Origin: Pseudomonadota bacterium
Lineage (GTDB): Bacteria; Pseudomonadota; Gammaproteobacteria; Burkholderiales; Rhodocyclaceae
Direction: 5' to 3'
NCBI GenBank assembly: GCA_018241725.1
Contig: JAFEDI010000068.1
Location: 62,001-126,000, forward strand
Length of the DNA: 64,000 nucleotides
Under the pieces are notes generated by a model. The model searched no databases and was not told the origin of the DNA. It saw only the letters and a program-made list of their open reading frames with translations. Of this stretch, positions 17,294-25,880 are shown piece after piece. How positions within the stretch are numbered: position 1 is the stretch's first letter; the number at the start of each line of letters is the position of its first letter. A program made the position numbers and the translations under genes.

Positions 17294-20170
17294 ATGACCA
17301 ATCGTCCCCACCGAACACCCGACGCCTCCTCTCCGTTTCCGTCCGCATTCCGCCGCAAGCCCGTTGCCGCCTTCCTGATTGCCGGCCTGGCCATTTCCTC
17401 CGCGCCACTTCACGCCGCAGACGAGAAAAGCAACGCCGAGCTGCAAGGCGAACTAAACCGGGCCAACGCGGAAATCCAGCAGCTCAAGCGGGAACTCGAG
17501 AAATCACGCGGCGCCCCCAGCGCGGTGCCTGCCGCCGCTCCCGTAGCGGCCGTGCCCGCAGTAGCAGTACCACCGACGCCCGAGGAAGCCGCTGAAGCCG
17601 TCAAACCCCAGTCCCTCGACTCGGTGGTGATCCGCAGCCGCCGCCAGCTGGAAAAGCTCCACGACGTGCCGGTATCGGTTTCAGTAGTGTCCGGCAGCGA
17701 ACTGGCGCGCGAGCAGGCCTCCGACTTCGAGGCCATCACCAAGCGCCTCGGCAACATCACCTTCAACCAGAACAACACCCGCGGCTCGTCCCTGTCGATC
17801 CGCGGCCTCGGCCGGCGCGGCTTCACCGAGACCCAGGACCCCAGCGTCGGCATCATCGTCGACGGCGTGCCCTACGGCCTCTCCCAGCTTGGCAACTTCG
17901 ACTTCTACGACATCCAGTCGGTGGAAGTGGCGCGCGGCCCGCAGGGCACGCTGCAGGGCAAGGGTGCCAGCGCCGGCGCCCTCACCATCACCAGCAAGCA
18001 GCCATCCTTCACGCCCAGCTCCGACCTGGAGATCACCTACGGCCAGCGGGAAACCGTGATGCTGAAAGGCGCCATCGGCGGCCCGATCATCGACGACCTG
18101 CTGGCCTGGCGCGGCTCCTTCATCGTGGACAACCAGCGCGGCTACTACACCGTCGCGGAAGACTCGAACAAGCAGCTCGACACCATGTACAACCGCAACC
18201 GGGTCAGCGCCCGCACGCAGTTCCTGCTGACCCCCTCGCCGGACTTCAACGCCAAGCTGAGCGTGGACATCCAGCCACGCGCGCCGCAATTGCAGAACGG
18301 CCTGACCAACTTCGTGGACACGCCGCTGTACTACGCCAACGGTACGCTGGTGGACCCCAGCGGCACCGGCAACCGCACGCGCCTGAACCGCAGCTGGTTC
18401 GCTGGCCGCAGTTTCGACTACAACACCTTCATCAACAGCGTCACCCGCGAAGGCAAGGTCTACCAGAACGAAACCCAGGGCCAGATCGCTTCCAGCAACG
18501 GAGCGGTGGCCGAACTCAACTACAACCTCAACGACACCCACACCCTCACGTCGATCACAGGCTACCGCCAATACACCTTCCAGGCCCGCAACGACGAAGG
18601 CACCCCCTTCGACATCAGCAAGCTGGGCGGCGGCAGCGTGTTCTACAACCAGACCACCCAGGAATTCCGCCTGACCGGCAAGCCGAACAAGCTCGTCGAT
18701 TACCAGACCGGCGTCTTCCTGATGCGCACCGAGGACGAGGTGGAATCCCGCTCCGGCTACGGCGCCGACGCCGGCGCATGGTTCGCCAACAATGCCCAGT
18801 ACGGCACGCTCATCACCAGCGCAGGCACAAACGTTGGCGCAGGTCGATCGCTCGCCACCGACTCCCTGAATGGGCTTTACAAATGGGGGGAGCAGTACAT
18901 CAAGACCTTCAGCAAGGCCATCTACGGCCAGGCCAACATCCACCTGACCGACCAGCTGACGGTCACCGCCGGCCTGCGCATCGGCACCGAAGCCCGCTCC
19001 ACCACGCAGTTCAACGCCCTCAACAACTTCGGCTACGGCACCGCGCTGAACCCGGTCTCCGTACGAATCGACGGCGCCGGTAACACCCAGTCCCTCGGCG
19101 GCTTCAGCTCCGTGGCCTACACCACGGCCAACGTCGCCAACGGCACCGCCGGCAACCTGACCGGCAGCAACAGCGCAGCCCAGCTGGCTCAGGCCAATGC
19201 CGTCGCCCAGAAATACTTCGGCGTCGCCACCTATGCCGAGCTGAGCGCCGCCCAGAAGGCCCAGGTGGCCGCCGCCAAGGCGATCCGCGCGTCGCAGATC
19301 GCCACGTTGGTCAACAACGTGCGCAGCGACTACAAGGACCAGCTCCACTCCGCGGTACTGAGCCCGAAGTACAAGATCAACGATGACATCACCGCCTACG
19401 CGAGCTGGCAGTACGGCGAGAAGTCCGGTTCGGCCCTGGTGGTGAACGGCATCCCAACCACCGTCAAACCTGAAAAGACCAATGCCTACGAGCTGGGCGT
19501 CAAGACCTTCCTGCTCAACAAGACGCTCACGCTGAATGCCGACGTCTTCCTGATGGATATCAAGGACTACCAGCAGACCGTCGTCGCGGTGGACGACTTT
19601 GCGACCCAGGACAACATCAAGAACGGCATCGCCAACCCGACCGCCTATGCCAGCGTGCAAGGCAACGTGAACAAGGTGCAGGTCTCCGGCGTCGAGGTGG
19701 ACGCCACCTATAACGGCATCCCCTTCACCACCTTCCGCCTGGCCGCGTCCTACAACGACGCCCGCTACAAGGACTTCAAGAACGCCGGCAAGCCGTCCGA
19801 ACTGGCCTACCTGTCCAACCCCTTCATCGACCGAAGCGGCACGCGGCTGGGCGAAGCCCCGTTCTGGCAGGCCAATCTGAGCGGCGAATACCGCCGGCCG
19901 GTGTTCGGCGACAAGGTCTTCCACGCCAGCTTCACCACCGCCTACATTGGCAAGGCCAACACCGACGAGCTGATCTCCGACTACGCATGGGTGCCCGACC
20001 ACGCCACCACCGATCTGGCCATTGGCCTCGGCCACGTCAGGGGCAACTACGACGTGACCTTCATCGCCAAGAACGCCTTCAACGACACCGCCCACGAGCA
20101 GGGCTGGGCCAGCTACACGCCCTACCCCTACCCCCGCTGGTACGGCATCGTGTTCAGCGGCAAGCTCTGA
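17294..20170 (+). CDS. TonB-dependent outer-membrane receptor with N-terminal coiled coil
   Basis: 958 residues. A signal peptide ends near residue 42 (SAPLHAAD). A heptad-like coiled coil follows (residues 43-70, ELQGELNRANAEIQQLKRELEK), then an Ala/Pro-rich linker, a TonB-box-like LDSVVIRSRR, the plug (VSVSVVSGSELAREQ; SLSIRGLGRRG; VEVARGPQGTLQGKGASAGALTI) and a 22-strand-type barrel ending in aromatic WYGIVFSGKL. An alanine-rich helical insertion at about residues 625-675 should sit in an external loop. It imports a large ligand across the outer membrane using TonB; the ligand is unknown. A paralogue follows directly. The sigma-54 promoter upstream is unusual for this family. Confidence 0.9.
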   Translation: MTNRPHRTPDASSPFPSAFRRKPVAAFLIAGLAISSAPLHAADEKSNAELQGELNRANAEIQQLKRELEKSRGAPSAVPAAAPVAAVPAVAVPPTPEEAAEAVKPQSLDSVVIRSRRQLEKLHDVPVSVSVVSGSELAREQASDFEAITKRLGNITFNQNNTRGSSLSIRGLGRRGFTETQDPSVGIIVDGVPYGLSQLGNFDFYDIQSVEVARGPQGTLQGKGASAGALTITSKQPSFTPSSDLEITYGQRETVMLKGAIGGPIIDDLLAWRGSFIVDNQRGYYTVAEDSNKQLDTMYNRNRVSARTQFLLTPSPDFNAKLSVDIQPRAPQLQNGLTNFVDTPLYYANGTLVDPSGTGNRTRLNRSWFAGRSFDYNTFINSVTREGKVYQNETQGQIASSNGAVAELNYNLNDTHTLTSITGYRQYTFQARNDEGTPFDISKLGGGSVFYNQTTQEFRLTGKPNKLVDYQTGVFLMRTEDEVESRSGYGADAGAWFANNAQYGTLITSAGTNVGAGRSLATDSLNGLYKWGEQYIKTFSKAIYGQANIHLTDQLTVTAGLRIGTEARSTTQFNALNNFGYGTALNPVSVRIDGAGNTQSLGGFSSVAYTTANVANGTAGNLTGSNSAAQLAQANAVAQKYFGVATYAELSAAQKAQVAAAKAIRASQIATLVNNVRSDYKDQLHSAVLSPKYKINDDITAYASWQYGEKSGSALVVNGIPTTVKPEKTNAYELGVKTFLLNKTLTLNADVFLMDIKDYQQTVVAVDDFATQDNIKNGIANPTAYASVQGNVNKVQVSGVEVDATYNGIPFTTFRLAASYNDARYKDFKNAGKPSELAYLSNPFIDRSGTRLGEAPFWQANLSGEYRRPVFGDKVFHASFTTAYIGKANTDELISDYAWVPDHATTDLAIGLGHVRGNYDVTFIAKNAFNDTAHEQGWASYTPYPYPRWYGIVFSGKL

Positions 20171-20479
20171 TCCGGATGGACTGACCCGAGAAGCGCCCGC
20201 CCCGCCACGAGGTGGGCGCAGCTGCATCGCAACAAACAGTCTGAATGCGCGGCTGCTGCCTAATCAGCACCCCAGTCGTTTTTCATTTGCTTACGCCTTT
20301 TTCGCAATTCTTATCCGTCATTACATCAATCACACCAAAGCCGGCAAAAAAATCACTTTATTTCCACGACTTATTGGACGGAATATGGATTTCCTTATTT
20401 CTTATAAGCCCGATTAGCAGGCGTGGCATAGCTATTGCGGAATGTGTCCTCGAATATTTCCAAGAGGAACAGTCCCGTC
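20171..20479. other. AT-rich spacer between the two receptor genes
   Basis: 309 bases without a gene. The stretch 20275-20410 is AT-rich, and the sigma-54 site of the second receptor lies at 20424-20438. No intrinsic terminator with a T-run was seen after the first receptor, so some read-through is possible. Confidence 0.5.
20424..20438 (+). promoter_or_regulatory. Sigma-54 (-24/-12) promoter of the second TonB receptor
   Basis: TGGCAT-AGCTA-TTGC has exact GG-N10-GC spacing and one mismatch to the consensus -24 element. The predicted start is near 20450 and the gene's ATG is at 20480, with GAGGAA ahead of it. Confidence 0.8.
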
Positions 20480-23263
20480 ATGACCAGCCACACCCAGGTT
20501 CGACCGCGCGCCACCGCCCGTCGCAACACCGCCGCCCGTTTCCGCCTGTCCCCGGTGGCCGCCGCCATCGCCGCCGTTTCAGTGCTTGCCAGCGGAGCCG
20601 TCCACGCCCAGGAAAAATCCAGCGCCGAGCTGCAATCGGAGATCACCCGCCTCAAACAGGCCCTCGAAAAAGCCCAGCAGGAACTGCAGAAGAAGGAAGG
20701 CGTCAACGCGCCCGCCGCCTCCGCCCCGAGCACCGCCGAAGCCGCTGCACCGGCCAAGGAGGAACCCACCGCCCTTGATGCCGTGGTGATCCGCTCCCGC
20801 AACCGCATCGAACGCCTGCAGGATGTGCCGCTGTCCGTCTCCGTGGTCACCGGCAAGGAACTAGATCGCCTCGGCGCCGGCGACATTGCCGAAATCACCA
20901 AGCGCGCCGGCAACATCTCGTGGAACCAGGGCAACCAGCGCACCTCCAGCCTGTCGATCCGCGGCATCGGCAAGCAGGGCCAGACCGAAGCCCAGGACCC
21001 GCCGGTCGGCGTGATCGTGGACGGCGTCAGCTACGCCTACAACGCACTGACCTCCAGCTTCAACTTCTACGACGTGGAAGCCGTGGAAGTCACCCGCGGC
21101 CCCCAGGGCACCCTGCTCGGCAAGAACGCCAGCCTCGGCGCGGTGAATATCGTGACCCGCAAGCCCTCCTTCACGCCCAGCGCCGACTACTCCCTGACCT
21201 TCGGCCAGCGCGACCGCCTGATCGGAAAGCTCGCCGCCGGTGGCCCGCTGATCGATGACCTGCTGGCCTGGCGCGGCAGCTTCGTCGTCGAAAAGGGCCG
21301 CGGCGACATCTACAACACCAACAACCCCGACCTCACCTATCAGAACATCGAACGCGTTTCCGGCCGCGTCCAGTTCCTGCTCACCCCAACCCCGGACTTC
21401 AACGCCCGTATCGCGCTGGAGCTGCAGCCCCGCTCGTCCGAAACCACCAACGGCCGCACCATCTACACGCCGACGCCGGCCACCTACGCCGACGGCTCCA
21501 AGAACCCGCTCAATACCGACGCGTCGACGCGCCTTGGGCGCCGCTGGTTCACCCAGGGCAGCTACAGCTATGCCAATGACTATCTCTATGGCGGCGGCCA
21601 AAACGCCGTCAATGTGGATGCCGCCCGCGGCCTGGTCACCGGCAGCCGTGGCTCTTCCGCCGAGCTCAACTGGGACCTTGGCAGCCACACCCTGACCTCC
21701 ATCTCCGCCTACAAGGACTACCACTTCAACGCGGTGAATGACGAAGGCACGCCCTTCGACATCAACACCAACTCCGGCGGCTTCTGGAACGACTATCGCC
21801 AGGTCAGCCAGGAAATCCGCCTGACGTCCAAACCGGGCGGTTTTGTGGATTACCAGACCGGCGTCTATTTCATCAACGTTCATAACAGCAACGATTACCG
21901 CCGCTCGTGGGGCAACGACGCCGGCGCGTGGTTCGCCAGCACGGCCCAGTACAACCGCCTGGACGCCGACGCCGCCGGCCGCTCGCTGATGCAGAATTCC
22001 CTCGGCCGGTTGTCCATGTCCTACAACAGCCCGACCGGCTACCAGGCGATCAACAACAAGAGCACGGCGATCTTCGGCCAGGCCAACTGGCACATCACCG
22101 AACCCTTCACCATCACCACCGGCCTCCGCCTGACGCAAGAGGACCGTACCAACACCGGCAGCAGCTACATCAAGGACAACGGCAACGGCGCCGAGCTGAA
22201 CCCCGTCTCCGTCAATGGCGTGCAACTGGGCGGCTTCGACTCCAACGCCAAGGGCGTGCTGGGCACCAACAACGCCACCCAGCTGGCGCTCGCCAATCTG
22301 GTCGCCCAGAAGTACTTCAACGTCGCCTCCTACTCGGCCCTGAGCGATGCCCAGAAGCAACAGGTGGCTGACGCCAAGAACATCCGTGCCTCCAACATCG
22401 GCGTGGTCTTCAACAGCACCGAGGCCGAGCCTTACCGTGCTGTGCTGCCAGCCTTCGTGATCAGCCCGAGCTACAAGTTCAACAACAACCTGACCGCCTA
22501 CACCTCCTGGCAGCACGGCGAGAAAGCCGGTATCGCCCAGCTCACCAACGGCATCTCCAACCAGGTCAAGCCCGAGAAGAACGACTCCTTCGAAATCGGC
22601 TTCAAGTCCGCGCTGCTCGACAAGACGCTGATCCTCAACGCCGACGTCTACGTCACCAACATCCGCAACTACCAGCAGACCACGCGGGTGCTTGATGCCT
22701 ACACGACCGCCCTGAAGTCCGACGGTACCGTCTACTACACCAACGCCACCGGCAACGTGCCGAAGGTACAGTCCAAGGGCGTCGAGTTCGACGGCGTGTA
22801 TGCAGGCATCAAGAACACCACGCTCCGCTTCTCCGGCGCCTACACGGATGCCCGTTACAAGGACTTCACGAACTCGGCGCAGCCCAACGAGAACGGCTAC
22901 GCCGGCGCAGCGCCCTACCAGGACGTCTCCGGCCAGACCCTGCCGGGCGCCTCGAAGTGGACCTTCAACGTCGGTGCCGATTACAACCGCCCGGTGTTTG
23001 GCGACAAGGTGTTCCACGCCAGCTTCAACACGGCCTACTACAGCCGCTTCAACTCCGACGTTTCCCTGTCCAGCTATTCGTGGATTCCGGACTACAGCGT
23101 CACCGACCTGGCGGTGGGCATCGGCAAGGCCGACCGTTCTTACGACGTGAGCCTGCTGGTGAAGAACGCCTTCAACGACAGCACCCCGCTGTCCGCCACC
23201 TGGAACAGCTACGTGCCCGCGGTGCCCCGCTGGGTCGGCGTGATGTTCACCGGCAAGCTGTAA
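20480..23263 (+). CDS. TonB-dependent outer-membrane receptor, paralogue with coiled coil
   Basis: 927 residues from MTSHTQVRPRATAR; the ATG has GAGGAA 11 bases upstream, and an earlier in-frame TTG lies inside the promoter. The architecture matches the first receptor: signal peptide (GAVHAQ), coiled coil (ELQSEITRLKQALEKAQQELQKK), Ala-rich linker, LDAVVIRSRN, plug (LSVSVVTGKEL; SLSIRGIGKQG; VEVTRGPQGTLLGKNASLGAVNI) and barrel ending WVGVMFTGKL. The alanine-rich external insertion is conserved (QLALANLVAQKYFNVASYSA and following). Shared extensions show duplication, and divergence elsewhere suggests different ligand forms. It is followed by a strong terminator. Confidence 0.9.
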   Translation: MTSHTQVRPRATARRNTAARFRLSPVAAAIAAVSVLASGAVHAQEKSSAELQSEITRLKQALEKAQQELQKKEGVNAPAASAPSTAEAAAPAKEEPTALDAVVIRSRNRIERLQDVPLSVSVVTGKELDRLGAGDIAEITKRAGNISWNQGNQRTSSLSIRGIGKQGQTEAQDPPVGVIVDGVSYAYNALTSSFNFYDVEAVEVTRGPQGTLLGKNASLGAVNIVTRKPSFTPSADYSLTFGQRDRLIGKLAAGGPLIDDLLAWRGSFVVEKGRGDIYNTNNPDLTYQNIERVSGRVQFLLTPTPDFNARIALELQPRSSETTNGRTIYTPTPATYADGSKNPLNTDASTRLGRRWFTQGSYSYANDYLYGGGQNAVNVDAARGLVTGSRGSSAELNWDLGSHTLTSISAYKDYHFNAVNDEGTPFDINTNSGGFWNDYRQVSQEIRLTSKPGGFVDYQTGVYFINVHNSNDYRRSWGNDAGAWFASTAQYNRLDADAAGRSLMQNSLGRLSMSYNSPTGYQAINNKSTAIFGQANWHITEPFTITTGLRLTQEDRTNTGSSYIKDNGNGAELNPVSVNGVQLGGFDSNAKGVLGTNNATQLALANLVAQKYFNVASYSALSDAQKQQVADAKNIRASNIGVVFNSTEAEPYRAVLPAFVISPSYKFNNNLTAYTSWQHGEKAGIAQLTNGISNQVKPEKNDSFEIGFKSALLDKTLILNADVYVTNIRNYQQTTRVLDAYTTALKSDGTVYYTNATGNVPKVQSKGVEFDGVYAGIKNTTLRFSGAYTDARYKDFTNSAQPNENGYAGAAPYQDVSGQTLPGASKWTFNVGADYNRPVFGDKVFHASFNTAYYSRFNSDVSLSSYSWIPDYSVTDLAVGIGKADRSYDVSLLVKNAFNDSTPLSATWNSYVPAVPRWVGVMFTGKL

Positions 23264-23291
23264 GCAGAAACCTCCTCGTCTCTCGAGATTT

Positions 23292-23318
23292 CCCCCGGGG
23301 CCACCCGGGGGGCTTTTT
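23292..23318 (+). terminator. Intrinsic terminator after the second receptor
   Basis: The stem cccccggg / cccggggg with a 4-base loop (gcca) is followed by gc and five T residues, a textbook Rho-independent terminator 28 bases after the stop codon. Confidence 0.88.
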
Positions 23319-23333
23319 CGCAACGAGTGCTTT

Positions 23334-23385
23334 GAATTCAGCAGTGCCCTGCGCCGATTCCAGCAGCCCTCCCACTGCTGAATTC
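23334..23385 (+). repeat. 13-bp perfect inverted repeat upstream of the PepSY operon
   Basis: gaattcagcagtg (23334-23346) and cactgctgaattc (23373-23385) are exact complements separated by 26 bases. They lie roughly 65-120 bases before the predicted sigma-54 start, where enhancer-binding proteins normally bind. It may be an activator site; it is not a terminator, having no T-run. Confidence 0.6.
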
Positions 23386-23425
23386 CAAGCCCTTGATAAC
23401 AAAGACCCCTTCATCGAAAAGGGAA

Positions 23426-23440
23426 TGGCATCAAGTTTGC
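23426..23440 (+). promoter_or_regulatory. Sigma-54 (-24/-12) promoter of the PepSY operon
   Basis: TGGCAT-CAAGT-TTGC has exact GG-N10-GC spacing and is nearly identical to the site before the second receptor. The predicted start is near 23452, about 70 bases before the GTG start codon at 23523. Confidence 0.8.
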
Positions 23441-23522
23441 CTATTCACCGGGATCGCCACTCCGGCGTCATTCCGGAACTCCGTTTCCGGCTCCTGTCGT
23501 CCGTCACAAGAAAGGCATCCCG

Positions 23523-25103
23523 GTGAAACGTCTCCTGTATCAGATCCACCGCTGGGCCGGCATCGGCCTGGCCCTGTTCATGTTCGTCTGGTTCCTGTCC
23601 GGCCTGGTCATCATGTACGCCGGCCCATCGGCGCTGGGCAAAGCCGAACAGCTGGCGCACCGGGAGCGGCTCAACCCCGAATTCGGCTGGCTGAGCCTCG
23701 GCGAAGCATGGACACGCAGCGCCGCCGGACGTCCGCAAGGCAAGGCCGTCGTCACCGACGCCCGCCTGGTCCGCCAGGCCGGCCAGCCCCTGTGGCTGGT
23801 GGAAGACAGCCGCGGCGGCCGCTTCGCGCTATCCGCCACCGACGGCCGCGTGCACGAGACCTCCGCCGACGAGGCCGCACAGATCGCCGCCCAGTGGCTG
23901 GCCGCCGACAGCGAACCCATCGCGGCCACCCCGACCTATCTGGACACCGGCATCCAGGACAGCGCCGTGCGCAACCACGAAGCGCTGCGCCCCTTCCACC
24001 GCTTCGCCGTAGGCGACAGCGGGCGCGAGCTGCTGATCTCCGCACGCACCGGCGAAGTGGTGCGCGACTCCACCCGCTTCGAACGCGCGCTGTACTGGAC
24101 CGGCAACTGGATCCACCTGCTGCGCCCCCTCGAAGCCGCCGGCCTCAGCGCCGATACCCGCCGCACGGTGCTGGCATGGCTCGGCTTCGTCGCCTTCGCC
24201 GCCTGCCTCACCGGCCTCATCATCGGCTGGCAGCGCTGGCGGCCGGGCTGGGGCGGCCGCCCCTCCTACAAGGAGGGCCGCACCCAGCCCTACCGGGAAT
24301 TCTGGTCCAAGTACCACTTCTGGACCGGCCTGCTCGGCGGCAGCGCCGCGCTGCTGTGGGCCCTCAGCGGCTACCTGAGCAACAACCCGTTCCAGCTGTT
24401 CTCCGCCGCCGCCCCCAGCAAGGAGGAACTGGCCCGCTACCAGGGCGCCGAGCTGCCGGCCGCGATGCGCGACTGGCGCCCGTCGGCCTTCGTCACCGCC
24501 GACGAGAGCCGCCGCATCGTCGAACTGGCGTGGCGCCGTCTCGGCGACAAGGCCGTGCTGGTCGCCCAGGCCGCCGACGGCAGCCGCCAGCCGCACAACG
24601 TGGATGCCAGCGTGAGCCGCTTCGACGCTGCCGCGCTGGCCCAGGCCGCCGAGCGCCTGGCCCCCGGCACCAAGGTCGCCGCGCAGACCACCCTCGACAC
24701 CTACGACAGCTACTACTACCCGCGCCACCACCAGGGCACCGTCGAGCGCCCGCTGCCGGTGGTGCGCATCGATCTGGACGACAAGGGCGCCACCCGGCTC
24801 TACATCGACCCTCAGGACGGCCGCCTGCTGCTGCGCCAGGACGACAGCCGCCGCGTCTATCGCTGGCTGTACTCCGCGCTGCACCACTGGGACTTCGGCG
24901 TGCTCTACCAGCGCCCCCTGTGGGACGCCTGGATGCTCGTCTGGGTGCTGCTCGGCGTGGTGCTCGGCGCCAGCAGCGTGGTGATCGGCTGGAAACGCCT
25001 GCGCCGCACCTTCCAGACCGACAAACCGAAACCCAAGGCCAAGCCCGGCAAGCCTCAAGCCGCCGGCCAGCCACACCTGGCCACTGACAGCCCAGCGAGC
25101 TGA
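23523..25103 (+). CDS. PepSY-domain inner-membrane protein (PepSY_TM family)
   Basis: 526 residues from a GTG start with AAGG 7-8 bases upstream. Four membrane helices are visible: about 10-33 (IGLALFMFVWFLSGLVIMYAG), 218-240, 263-287 (FWTGLLGGSAALLWALSGYL) and 475-495 (MLVWVLLGVVLGASSVVIGW). Periplasmic segments between them carry PepSY-like repeats (TDGRVHETSADEAAQIA; YIDPQDGRLLLRQDDSRRVYRWLYSALHHWDF). Members of this family are often found next to TonB receptors and are proposed to act as haem-containing reductases of imported iron complexes. That fits the context but is not shown here. It is the first gene of a four-gene sigma-54 operon. Confidence 0.86.
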   Translation: MKRLLYQIHRWAGIGLALFMFVWFLSGLVIMYAGPSALGKAEQLAHRERLNPEFGWLSLGEAWTRSAAGRPQGKAVVTDARLVRQAGQPLWLVEDSRGGRFALSATDGRVHETSADEAAQIAAQWLAADSEPIAATPTYLDTGIQDSAVRNHEALRPFHRFAVGDSGRELLISARTGEVVRDSTRFERALYWTGNWIHLLRPLEAAGLSADTRRTVLAWLGFVAFAACLTGLIIGWQRWRPGWGGRPSYKEGRTQPYREFWSKYHFWTGLLGGSAALLWALSGYLSNNPFQLFSAAAPSKEELARYQGAELPAAMRDWRPSAFVTADESRRIVELAWRRLGDKAVLVAQAADGSRQPHNVDASVSRFDAAALAQAAERLAPGTKVAAQTTLDTYDSYYYPRHHQGTVERPLPVVRIDLDDKGATRLYIDPQDGRLLLRQDDSRRVYRWLYSALHHWDFGVLYQRPLWDAWMLVWVLLGVVLGASSVVIGWKRLRRTFQTDKPKPKAKPGKPQAAGQPHLATDSPAS

Positions 25104-25140
25104 ACACCGTTTTTTACAACCGACCCAGGAAACACATCGC

Positions 25141-25827
25141 ATGAAGCGCACCCCCCTCATCGCCGCCGCCCTCGTCCTCGCCGCCGGCGCCGCCATCGCC
25201 CAGCAGGCCGCCGAGGCGCCCAAGCTGCCCCTCGGCTTCTTCGTCACCAGCGTCGGTGTCGGCAAGGGTGCCGACCTGGGCGGCCTGGCCGGCGCCGATG
25301 CCCACTGCCAGAAACTGGCTGCCGCCGTCGGCGCCGGCAACCGGACCTGGCACGCCTACCTGAGCACCCAGGCCGCCGACGGCCATCCCGCCGTCAACGC
25401 CCGCGACCGCATCGGCAAGGGCCCGTGGGCCAACGCCAAGGGCGCCATCGTCGCCAACGACGTGGCCCACCTGCACGGCGACACCGTCGAACTCGGCCAG
25501 CTCGGCAGCAACCTGCACCGCACCACCGCGCTGACCGAAAAGGGCGAGCCGATCAAGGGCGTCGGCGACACCCCCAACCAGCACGACATCCTCACCGGCT
25601 CCAAACCGGACGGCCGCGCTTACAGCGATGCTGCCGACCACACCTGCAAGAACTACACGAGCAGCGGCGAAGGCACGGTCCAGCTCGGCCACTCCGACCG
25701 TACCAACCGCGGCGCCACCGGCGGCAACGTGTCGTGGAACTCCACCCACGCCAGCCGCGGCTGCAGCCAGGACGCCCTGATCGCCACCGGCGGCGCTGGC
25801 TACTTCTACTGCTTCGCCACCAACTGA
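25141..25827 (+). CDS. Secreted lectin-like (C-type lectin/endostatin fold) protein
   Basis: 228 residues with a signal peptide (MKRTPLIAAALVLAAGAAIAQ). One domain follows, beginning GFFVTSVGVGKGADLGGLAGADAHCQKLA and TWHAYLST, patterns of the collagenase NC10/endostatin-like and C-type-lectin-like superfamily. Four cysteines (near residues 59, 169, 205 and 223) probably form disulfides, which fits the DsbD-like reductase encoded next. AGGAAA precedes the ATG. The ligand is unknown; it may bind glycans or the same compound handled by the receptors. The family label rests on pattern recognition only. Confidence 0.65.
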   Translation: MKRTPLIAAALVLAAGAAIAQQAAEAPKLPLGFFVTSVGVGKGADLGGLAGADAHCQKLAAAVGAGNRTWHAYLSTQAADGHPAVNARDRIGKGPWANAKGAIVANDVAHLHGDTVELGQLGSNLHRTTALTEKGEPIKGVGDTPNQHDILTGSKPDGRAYSDAADHTCKNYTSSGEGTVQLGHSDRTNRGATGGNVSWNSTHASRGCSQDALIATGGAGYFYCFATN

Positions 25828-25880
25828 TCCATCCCGCCCCGGCCTCGCCGGGGCTCCAGCGCGGGGCCAGGCCCCGCCCG

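Noticed and set aside
17681-20227. 848-codon minus-strand frame opposite the first TonB receptor
   Set aside because: Gly/Val-rich mirror translation; the receptor frame is unambiguous.
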